15,136 nucleotides of DNA, from NCBI GenBank assembly GCA_027596195.1, contig JADGJG010000635.1:1-15136 (forward strand), in the 5' to 3' direction. Each line of letters begins with the position of its first letter. Position 1 is the stretch's first letter. The notes under the pieces were generated by a model. The model was not told the DNA's origin and did not search any database. It worked only from the letters and a program-made list of their open reading frames with translations. Of the stretch, positions 9,026-15,136 are shown piece after piece. Position numbers and translations under genes: made by a program. Origin of the DNA: Podochytrium sp. JEL0797 (taxonomy: Eukaryota > Chytridiomycota > Chytridiomycetes > Chytridiales > Chytriomycetaceae).

Positions 9026-9184
9026 AAAAGTCAAAAAAATTGAGTGTGAGAAATCAGGTATTGATGATGGATCGTGGGGGCAATCAAGAACGACGGAAAC
9101 ATATTCCTATTGCCCGTTTTACATTCCCTTGAATAATGTTTTTGAACGGCCACATCCACGTTTCTTTCTGGATTTGTGTCAAAA

Positions 9185-9685
9185 ATGAAAGAATCGCGAT
9201 TGCCCTCTGCACCAGCCCCTGCACCAGCCCCTGCACGCGTCTCCAAATTATCCATCGCTGCAATCACTACTGCTGCCCTTCTCCTCACCGTCCTCCTCAC
9301 GTTCTGCTCGCTCCGTGACACGCAGCCTCAAACTCAAATTTCCACTTCAAACCCAAGATGGCGTTTCATGCCTGTGGTGTGGGACTCGACTGAAGGCCTT
9401 GCGCGAAGAACGAAAAGGAGTGATCGTATTCCAAGGGATGAACAGAATTTGTTCTCGGTCGAACAAACGGAGGAATCGCCGGTTTCCGTCGCGTTGCCAA
9501 GAGTTACTGCGTCCGCAAACGTAGACTCCCCCGTCTCGACTACTGCTGCTGCTTTGGATGCTTCTGATGGAGACAACGCGTCGGAATACACTTCTCTCAA
9601 AATGAGTGGAGGTTATTTGATGGGCAAATCGCATCAGCAGATCAACGCGGGATTCGGGCCACGCGTGTTTCCCTTCATGCGATGA
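9185..9685 (+). CDS. Uncharacterised single-pass membrane protein, 166 aa
   Basis: Uninterrupted frame from ATG 9185 to TGA 9683-9685. The N-terminus is short and Pro/Ala-rich (PSAPAPAPAPA, residues 7-17), built from a 12-nt DNA duplication. It is followed by a basic residue pair and a membrane helix at about 22-42 (KLSIAAITTAALLLTVLLTF). The remaining 120 residues are polar, Ser/Thr-rich and probably disordered, with one N-glycosylation sequon (NAS, 131) and a hydrophobic end (GFGPRVFPFMR). I do not recognise a family. It has the same signal-anchor layout as the divergent 3D protein and shares its promoter region, suggesting joint expression at the endomembrane system or cell surface; this is inference. 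Confidence 0.6.
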   Translation: MKESRLPSAPAPAPAPARVSKLSIAAITTAALLLTVLLTFCSLRDTQPQTQISTSNPRWRFMPVVWDSTEGLARRTKRSDRIPRDEQNLFSVEQTEESPVSVALPRVTASANVDSPVSTTAAALDASDGDNASEYTSLKMSGGYLMGKSHQQINAGFGPRVFPFMR

Positions 9686-9690
9686 ATAAA
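9685..9690 (+). promoter_or_regulatory. AATAAA overlapping the stop codon
   Basis: The TGA at 9683-9685 runs directly into AATAAA. Only 114 nt separate this stop from the SGT1 start, so a compact 3' end is needed to avoid read-through into SGT1. Confidence 0.4.
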
Positions 9691-9799
9691 CAGTCAACAC
9701 TTGAATCGAAAGAGAGAATACTTCCGAATATTCCACACCCTTCGATCCTCTACCACCAAATGAAAAACAAAATAAACACAAAAAAAATCCACACTCCCA

Positions 9800-11025
9800 A
9801 TGGCCAACACGGGCACCTTTGAAGCCTCCCTCGCCAGCAAGGCCCTCGCTGCCTCCGACTTCCCCTCAGCCCTCTCCCACGCTACCACAGCCATCGCCCA
9901 GCACCCTTCCGCCTCGCACTTCCTCCTCCGCAGCACGGCTCACCTCGCACTCAACAAGGGAAGAGAAGCTCTCCTCGATGCAAACTCGGCTCTCTTGGCT
10001 GCGGATAAGGCTTCTCCGCCAGAGACTTCGGTTGCGGCGAGGGCCTGGCTTGCGAAGGCAAAGGCTCAGAAGATGATTGGGAACGAGCAGGGGGCAGAGA
10101 AGAGTCTCTTGGAGGCGAGAAAGCGTGGATGTAAGGATCCACTAGAGGGTGAGTTTGAATGCTCATTAGGGCGTGTGTCCCCTTGGAGTGTCCCGTCTCC
10201 TGACTCGAGAAATCCCAGGATCCGCCGAACCCGCCGCAACAGCCCAACCACTTCAACCCACCACGGTTACCGTTCCCCCTCCTCAACCCAAAGCCTCTCA
10301 AATCCGCCACGAATGGTTCCAAAACGACAACTTTGTGACCATCTCGATTCTCGTGAAGGGACTGCCCAAAAACGATTCGGAGGTTGTGCAGGTCGAGTAC
10401 ACTGACACGTCGTTGTGTGTGACCATCAAGTTGACTTCGGGGTCTGATTATGTTGTGAGTGTCGTTTTTGTTATTTGACGGGGCTGTGAAGCGGTGAAAA
10501 CAAATCGCATCACCCCTTTCTTCATACCCTGTTCTAACTCCCCCATTTCTCTTTCTCGAAACCCAGCTCGACCTCGACCCCCTCTACGAACCCATCGTCC
10601 CCACCGACTCGAAACACGCCATCCTCAACACCAAAATCGAACTCAAACTCAAAAAGAAAACCATTGGTCTCAAATGGGCTGACCTCGAACGCTCCACCCC
10701 CTCCGACCCCACCACCGCTCCCATCGCTTCCGCCGCGAGTGGAACCGCAGCGGCACCAGTGTACCCCTCTTCATCCAAGAAACAAACGAATTGGGACGCG
10801 GTCGTGAAGGATCATGAGGAGGATAAACCTGAGGGTGAGGCGGCGTTGCATGCGTTGTTTAAGAATATTTACAAGGACGCAAGTGATGAGACGAGGAAGG
10901 CGATGGTGAAGTCGTATCAGGAGTCTGGGGGCACTTGTTTGAGCACGAATTGGGCCGAGATTGGGGCCAAGAAGGTGGAGGTGACGCCACCGGAGGGGAT
11001 GATTGCCAAGAAGTTTGAGATGTAA
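9800..11025 (+). CDS. SGT1: SGT1 co-chaperone (TPR-CS-SGS), 3 exons, 347 aa
   Basis: SGT1 is an HSP90 co-chaperone needed for SCF ubiquitin ligase and kinetochore assembly in yeast and for NLR immune receptors in plants and animals. Exons are 9800-10148, 10219-10454 and 10567-11025; introns of 70 and 112 nt are GT..AG. Removing them joins DPLEG to SAEPAA, and GSDYV to LDLDPLYEPIVP. Domains in order: TPR repeats at about 5-112 (FEASLASKALAASDFPSAL, ARAWLAKAKAQKMIG); a Pro/Thr linker; the CS domain at about 146-235 (HEWFQNDNFVTISILVKG to LKWADLE); a Ser/Ala linker; and the SGS domain at about 270-347 (NWDAVV, DASDETRKAMVKSYQESGGT, STNWAEIGAKKVEVTPPEGM). Length matches the family (yeast about 395, human about 330-365). 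Its 3' end is duplicated in inverted orientation at the right edge of the window. Confidence 0.96.
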
Positions 11026-11042
11026 GGAGGTGGGGGGTGGTG
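10934..11042 (+). repeat. Left arm of inverted SGT1 3'-end duplication
   Basis: These 109 nt (last 29 SGT1 codons, the stop and 17 nt of 3' flank) match the reverse complement of 15028-15136 at 107 of 109 positions. The match ends abruptly after GGGGGGTGGTG. The arm may continue into the upstream part of SGT1, since the partner runs off the window. Confidence 0.93.
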
Positions 11043-11338
11043 AAAAATTTGCGAAAGATTTGCCCAAAAAAGGTCCAAAGCCTGGTCCAAAGCCAGCGCA
11101 TATTCCGCAACCCTTTCTTTTTTTTCACATGTTTGTAATTTCGGAAGGGGACGTCGTGTTTTCTTCAATTTGTTTTGATATTTGTCACACAATTTATTCG
11201 TTTGTTCGCATGAAAACATGTTTTCGCTGGCGCGTGTGTGTGCCGTGGGTGTGTCGTGAGCCCCCCCTCCCCCCGAACGTGTATCGGAGTCATTTTCAAA
11301 CGGTGAGGTTTCGAGCTCTTGAAAAAGCTTCATATTGA
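11043..11338. other. SGT1 3' flank, no gene seen
   Basis: T-rich sequence that includes a short direct repeat (GGTCCAAAGCC twice, 11070-11092) and a run of eight or more T near 11117-11125. An open frame crosses this stretch but its composition is that of untranslated sequence. A plus-strand start here with a donor near 11300 was considered and not adopted. Confidence 0.35.
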
Positions 11339-11944
11339 TCAATTTGGCATTTTGGCAGTGCTCGTTGCGCGTGTTTGTGCGGCCCTCTCGTCCGATTGAA
11401 GTTGGAAATCACGAGCCACCACGGCGGTGGAACCATCTTCAAGTTTGGTGTTGATGCCGGGAATATCTGTGTATTTGGTGCGCGTTTCGCGGCTGGGTTG
11501 GTTTTTGTTTTGGAAAGTCGGGGCACGGAAATCGTGTCGCGTGGTGATTGGATTCGCATGCTGAATTTTGTTTGGAGTATTGTTTTGGACGGTGTGTCGC
11601 TGGGAATGTTGAATGTCGGTAAAGCGGGTCGCGATGAAGTTTGGTTTCTCGTGGAGCGGTTGTTTTGTCAATTGATGTCGCGAGGGGTAAAGCGGGAGCA
11701 GTAAGGAATTGCGGTGATGCGACGAATCGAAGGAATAGTATTGAGCTAGATCCAGAGGCGGGAAACGGTGAAGAGGAAGAGTTTGAGTTGACGCGTGTCT
11801 GAAATGTGCCTGCGGGCAAACACGCGAGCAGGAGGATTGGAAGAAGGTTGGGTGGGGAACGCTGTCTGTGGTATATGTAGCATTACTCGCTAGAGCAGCG
11901 ATTGCGGGAGTTTTGCGCGGAGGGCAGCAGGGCGTATCGCGATC
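11339..11944 (-). pseudogene. Start-less open frame, coding-like, unassigned
   Basis: On the minus strand a frame is open from 11944 to a TGA at 11341-11339 (about 200 codons) but has no usable ATG; the only methionine is three residues from the end. The last 110 codons use C-ending codons and CAA/AAC as in neighbouring minus-strand genes and end ARDFQLQSDERAAQTR..STAKMPN. The opposite strand is also open in the aligned frame (11339-11704), so the coding strand is uncertain. It may be a last exon whose upstream exons I cannot find, or a decayed gene in a rearranged region. A weak TDIxQH resemblance to the coiled-coil gene at 12379-14232 is not enough to call it a copy. Confidence 0.25.
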
Positions 11945-12090
11945 TCACGTTTCGCGACGGGCCCGGGATGAAAGCGCCAACATCATGCGACAGGAGGACC
12001 ATCATTTCTTGCATATCGGATCCAACAAGAATCGCCATGAGTCCACGCCACGAGGCTGAACATCTATCTCAACACGAACCTGCTTGTCAG
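11890..12090. repeat. Diverged repeat, copy A
   Basis: This segment aligns in the same orientation with about 14405-14575. Shared blocks include TATCGCGATCTCA, TTTCGCGAC and CATGCGACAGGAG versus CATGCCACAGGAG. Read on the minus strand both copies keep a similar peptide pattern (LLxHDxxAF...SRN...NSRNxCS). The copies are well diverged, so the duplication is old or the element is a dispersed repeat. Boundaries are approximate. Confidence 0.6.
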
Positions 12091-12378
12091 CATCATTTAT
12101 TCTTACCCTTTTTCATTATTTATAAATATACACAATTTTCTTTTTTTTGTTTTTTCTATTGAAAACAAATCAAAAAATAAAGGCGGGGGGTATTCTATTG
12201 GCCGTTTTTTTTGAGAGAGGACAGAGTTCCAGGCGCCAAGCGATGAGGAACAGCAAGGGCAATTTGTCTTGCAGTGCCAGATCTAGCGCTTTGAATTTTT
12301 TTATTATTTTTTTGCTCTGAACTTTTACACGCGTTCTCCTCCCCTCTCTTTCTCATAATCCGAATACAGCCATCCGTT
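12091..12378. other. A/T-rich 3' flank of the coiled-coil gene
   Basis: Strongly A/T-rich with long T runs. The minus strand reads AATAAA at 12305-12300, 74 nt past the stop at 12379, a likely poly(A) signal. No gene is visible. Confidence 0.4.
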
Positions 12379-14232
12379 TCAGGCAAAAAACCCGCCAAAC
12401 AAGCAATTGGTCGGCACAACCATCTCCGTCAAATCCACGTTATATACGATCCACACCTTTCCCTTCCTCTGCATCCTCACCCACTTGTCAAAACTCTCCC
12501 CCCTCTCTTCCACCGTCAGCCGCTTCGTTTCCACCACTGGCCCCAACACCCCGCTCGCTCTCAACCCCATCGTCGCAAGCCCCATTGCCGCCGTCATCAG
12601 ACCCGTGGGGGGATCTAGCGTATCGCGGAACACCGGGTTCGCTTGGATACTCGCTTCCAAGTCCCTCCTCACGCGGTGACAGACTTCTACTATCGTGGGC
12701 TCCTTACCCTCTGGATCACGCTCATGGAGATTGAGTTGAGTGGTGCGGATCACATCGTCCGTCAAGTTGAGGCGAAGCGACGCGGTTCGCGTTGTGTTGT
12801 CAAGGTGGATTTTGAATTGCATGGTCACGGGTTGTGCAGCGCTTGCGGAGACTTTGGCCGCGTCGACGAGCGTGCGGATTCGGAGAGTGTATTGTGATCG
12901 CGTGGGGGATGAAGCAACGCGTTCGCAGCGGAAGTATTGCCGCGGGGACGCGTAGATGGTCTCTGAGGGAGACAGTTCGAACACGGGGAGTGGGGTTTTT
13001 GTGGAAAGGACGATTTGACGACGCGTGTGGACGTGTTGGGAGATGTCGGTTGGTTGGAGGTGAAGTTGACGGCGGTACGTCAACCCCGAGATTGGCTTTT
13101 GTGGAATCGCAGAGGAATCGTGTACATCGCGAGAATCAATGATGGTGAGGGTTTGGGAAATCAGAGGGTTCAAGGATTTGCAGAGTGCTTTGAGGTGGAG
13201 CAGGTGAATGCGTTGGTTGTACCATTCCAAAATGTGTAGCCCGACATTCGATTGGAGCGGTTTCACGGTATAAATGAGGATTTGGACGAGGATTCTGGAA
13301 GGTAGGAGGGTGATGGTTGAGTTTGCGGGGACGCGTGGATGTGATTTCGGATAGCGTGGAACTCTGGGTGGCAACGTTGGGCGCTGTTTTTGGTGTGGTT
13401 GGGTCGCGGGTGGCAGAGTAGCTTCGGACAGTTCGAATGAAGTGGGGAACCAGTCGCTCAGGGAACGAACAGTGCGGTGGAGAGTGGTCGTGGGGTCTTG
13501 CACATGGTCCAATACTTTAGTAGAAGCGTGTTCCAGCATTGAATGGATTGGAGATGGGATCACGCATTTGGCAGTGAGCAATGCGAGTTTGGTGGATTTG
13601 TGCAGGATTCCGTTGCTTGCAGGGAACGATTTTCCTTGTTTGGCGACTTTTTGATTTGGGACGGGTTCTGGAAATGGTGCTGGAGGAAGCGACACGCTGG
13701 CTTGGGTGGCATTAGGAATGGCGATTGCGTCTGGCGTGGCGCGGTTGTCTTGAAGGAGATTTCCGAGATTATCGATCGCAGATTGTAAATCCCTGGCACG
13801 CGTCGAAACGACCACCTCGGCCGAAACGGCAGTTGATCCTGTTGTCGAGGCTTGATCTGTAGTATTGAAGCAATTGGTTAGAGTTCTTGAGTCTGAAATC
13901 AAACTCGCAGAACACAAACCCTTGATTCTCACACCGCCTTGCGAGTTTCCCACATACTTCAGCCACTGCTCTTCCAACTCAGCCCTCCCACCCGCGTCCA
14001 TTTTAATATCTCTTCTATTTTCATTCTGACCGCGTTCTTGCTGCAACTGACTCACAGACTGCGTCAATCTCTGCATTTCAATTCTCAGCAGCGTGATCAG
14101 GGAGGCCAACGCGTCGACTTTGGATTCCGTTTCTTCCTTCAAATGAGTGTACGCGAGTTCCGATTCGTGTCGCAAATCATGGATGGATTTTTCGAGGGAC
14201 TTGAGGCGTTGGGCCATGTCGTTCTGCTTCAT
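12379..14232 (-). CDS. Uncharacterised coiled-coil protein, 617 aa unspliced or 591 aa spliced
   Basis: ATG 14232 is the first in-frame ATG of a frame open to TGA 12381-12379; the frame extends upstream to about 14367 only through non-ATG codons. Residues about 5-70 form a strong coiled coil (QRLKSLEKSIHDL, LITLLRIEMQRLTQSVSQL). A Ser/Pro/Ala-rich low-complexity middle follows. The C-terminal 250 residues look folded and beta-rich, with a small-residue hydrophobic stretch (LMTAAMGLATMGLRASG, near 545) and an end WIVYNVDLTEMVVP. I recognise no family. A likely intron at 13857-13934 (78 nt, GTGTGA donor, CTAACC branch, CTACAG acceptor) is in frame and has no stop, so it is invisible to frame analysis. 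Coding is convincing from length and codon use. A broken copy of its 3' end lies at 14668-14711. Confidence 0.75.
   Translation of the reverse strand: MKQNDMAQRLKSLEKSIHDLRHESELAYTHLKEETESKVDALASLITLLRIEMQRLTQSVSQLQQERGQNENRRDIKMDAGGRAELEEQWLKYVGNSQGGVRIKGLCSASLISDSRTLTNCFNTTDQASTTGSTAVSAEVVVSTRARDLQSAIDNLGNLLQDNRATPDAIAIPNATQASVSLPPAPFPEPVPNQKVAKQGKSFPASNGILHKSTKLALLTAKCVIPSPIHSMLEHASTKVLDHVQDPTTTLHRTVRSLSDWFPTSFELSEATLPPATQPHQKQRPTLPPRVPRYPKSHPRVPANSTITLLPSRILVQILIYTVKPLQSNVGLHILEWYNQRIHLLHLKALCKSLNPLISQTLTIIDSRDVHDSSAIPQKPISGLTYRRQLHLQPTDISQHVHTRRQIVLSTKTPLPVFELSPSETIYASPRQYFRCERVASSPTRSQYTLRIRTLVDAAKVSASAAQPVTMQFKIHLDNTTRTASLRLNLTDDVIRTTQLNLHERDPEGKEPTIVEVCHRVRRDLEASIQANPVFRDTLDPPTGLMTAAMGLATMGLRASGVLGPVVETKRLTVEERGESFDKWVRMQRKGKVWIVYNVDLTEMVVPTNCLFGGFFA
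12556..12605. repeat. Gene 3'-end segment duplicated at 14668-14711
   Basis: The 50 nt encoding GLMTAAMGLATMGLRA on the minus strand align to 44 nt at 14668-14711 encoding GLITAGIVAMGLRA, with high nucleotide identity and a single 6-nt (two-codon) gap. Confidence 0.75.
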
Positions 14233-14394
14233 CTTTGGAGACGGGACAGTCGAAAATATCAATCTTGCATAAGATTTGCAAACCAAAAAAGCAGAAAAAT
14301 CGGTAGAGAAAAAGGAAACATCATTCGATGGCGTGGGCGTGCTCCTTGGGAGATCCTTTCCTGACAAATCATATTGTTTTGATGCTCTGATTTG
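14233..14394 (-). promoter_or_regulatory. Upstream region of the coiled-coil gene
   Basis: Presumed promoter and leader of the gene starting at 14232. Several T runs are present on the minus strand; no specific element was recognised. Confidence 0.3.
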
Positions 14395-14775
14395 CTATGA
14401 AGATGCAGCTATGGAGCAGTGATTCCTGGAGTTTCTGGTTGCGAAAACAGCAGTCCCTATCGCGATCTCATTGTTTCGCGACAGACTCTGGTTGAAAGCA
14501 TCAGCGTCATGCCACAGGAGAGAAACTTCCTTAAGGCGAGAGTCTATCACCCGGGAATACCTGGTCTCAACTGATCTCCCATCGACAAGCCAAATGCAGC
14601 TACGGCTATTACAACATCGCATACATTTCAACAAGGAGTGACAGAGTCGCCATTGTTTCCTGCCACACGCTCTCAACCCCATCGCCACAATCCCCGCAGT
14701 GATCAGACCCGCTAGAGTGGTTCGAAGAAGTGGTGGGTGTTTGTTGGAGGAGGATTCGGATGAATTTGGGGGCAT
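14395..14775 (-). pseudogene. Decayed partial copy of the coiled-coil gene 3' end plus its downstream repeat (copy B)
   Basis: A minus-strand frame from ATG 14775 to a stop at 14395 (126 codons) joins two pieces that are separate in the intact locus: the GLITAGIVAMGLRACG scrap (14711-14668), and repeat copy B (about 14575-14405; WHDADAF, SLSRNNEIA, NSRNHCS). In the intact locus these lie about 470 nt apart on either side of the gene's stop. The simplest reading is a tandem duplication of the gene's end followed by deletion and drift. Translation of this frame cannot be excluded but the composition (Cys/Arg-rich) is unlike the neighbours. Confidence 0.5.
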
Positions 14776-14885
14776 GAAGGAGGAGGACGTGTACAATTTG
14801 AATCTCCATTCAACTCCTTATACTCATCTCTTTCCTCCATACCCCCAAAATCATCCGAATCCGCCAACAAATACCCGTCATTCCC
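14727..14885. repeat. Imperfect palindrome with roughly 70-nt arms
   Basis: The left arm (about 14727-14805) and the reverse complement of the right arm (about 14816-14885) share GGGTGTTTGTTGG/GGGTATTTGTTGG, GGATTCGGATGA and TTTGGGGG. Translated outward, the plus strand gives DSDEFGGMKEEDVYNLN and the minus strand gives DSDDFGGMEERDEYKELN. The centre is near 14811. It can fold into a long hairpin. It could be a small foldback element or the scar of an inverted duplication. Confidence 0.75.
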
Positions 14886-15027
14886 CAGGTCGACAGTACC
14901 GCATTCCATCCTTTTACAAACTCCATTATTGGAAATGTAAACTAGAAAGCCAAGAAAATCTCTCTCTTTCTCTCCCTTCGCTGATTATCAATTGACTTCA
15001 CTCAACCACGCTTCCCTCTCTAGCATA
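14886..15027. other. Spacer between palindrome and second SGT1 copy
   Basis: Pyrimidine-rich on the plus strand (TCTCTCTTTCTCTCCC near 14960-14977). It shows no similarity to the 3' flank of the first SGT1 copy, so the duplication boundary is sharp. No gene seen. Confidence 0.4.
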
Positions 15028-15136
15028 CACCACCCCCCACCTCCTTACATCTCAAACTTCTTGGCAATCATACCCTCCGGCGGCGTCACCTCCACCTTCT
15101 TGGCCCCAATCTCGGCCCAATTCGTGCTCAAACAAG
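15028..15136 (-). repeat. Right arm of inverted SGT1 3'-end duplication
   Basis: Partner of 10934-11042 in inverted orientation: 107 of 109 identical, including 17 nt past the stop codon. Confidence 0.93.
15045..15136 (-). CDS. Second SGT1 copy, last 29 codons (runs off the right edge)
   Basis: The minus strand encodes CLSTNWAEIG.. through ..MIAKKFEM and a TAA at 15047-15045, identical in protein to the end of the SGT1 gene at 9800-11025. The two DNA differences (CCA/CCG and GGG/GGT) are both synonymous third positions. Whether a full second gene lies beyond the window cannot be seen. Synonymous-only change is what a retained functional paralogue would show, but with two sites a very recent duplication, an allelic copy placed by misassembly, or gene conversion are equally possible. 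This copy converges on the first, about 4 kb away. Confidence 0.85.
   Translation of the reverse strand, partial: CLSTNWAEIGAKKVEVTPPEGMIAKKFEM

Noticed and set aside
11203..11460. Spliced plus-strand mini-gene from ATG 11210 using donor near 11300 and acceptor at 11358
   Set aside because: The joined frame stops soon after, the peptide has no features, and most of it lies in T-rich 3' flank of SGT1.
14232..14367. N-terminal extension of the coiled-coil protein upstream of ATG 14232
   Set aside because: The extension begins at a TTG codon and has no ATG; the coiled coil starts right after ATG 14232.
1..15136. CRISPR array, bacterial operon, rRNA or integrase-type mobile element
   Set aside because: No regular spaced repeats, rRNA motifs or transposase/integrase frames were seen; the genes are intron-bearing and eukaryotic.

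Overview
The window looks like genomic DNA of a filamentous or zoosporic fungus. Genes are interrupted by short GT..AG introns (about 60-155 nt), several with CTAAC-like branch sites, and the products are eukaryotic: a PMCA/Pmc1-type calcium pump, a secreted proteinase K-type subtilase and the HSP90 co-chaperone SGT1. The pump's calmodulin-binding-like tail and the 3D-fold membrane protein fit an early-diverging lineage such as chytrids. That placement is inference from general features; no rRNA or marker gene is present.

Layout. Positions 1-223 (-) hold the start of an unrecognised gene, possibly divergent from a tiny two-exon reading frame at 338-618 (+). Positions 806-5192 (-) are an eight-exon Ca2+-ATPase. 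Positions 5741-7575 (-) are a six-exon subtilase with signal peptide, I9 propeptide, catalytic domain, an acidic EDP-repeat linker and a six-cysteine tail. Positions 8116-8812 (-) encode a type II membrane protein with a 3D (Asp-Asp-Asp) beta-barrel-like domain. It is divergent from a second single-pass protein at 9185-9685 (+), and the shared intergenic region is full of short direct repeats. SGT1 follows at 9800-11025 (+).

From 11026 to the end the window is rearranged. The last 29 codons of SGT1 and 17 nt beyond its stop reappear inverted at the right edge (15028-15136) with two synonymous differences. Between the two copies lie an unassigned start-less open frame (11339-11944), a diverged repeat pair (about 11890-12090 and 14405-14575), an uncharacterised coiled-coil protein gene (12379-14232, -), a decayed scrap of that gene's 3' end (14668-14711) and an imperfect palindrome (14727-14885).

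Functional picture: this is not an operon. The pump would clear cytosolic Ca2+, probably into the vacuole. The subtilase and the 3D protein act outside the cell or at its surface. SGT1 serves HSP90 client and SCF/kinetochore assembly. The parts most worth a second look are the pump's animal-like C-terminus, the in-frame intron in its TM5, the subtilase's cysteine tail, the eukaryotic 3D-domain protein, and the duplication/inversion structure on the right.
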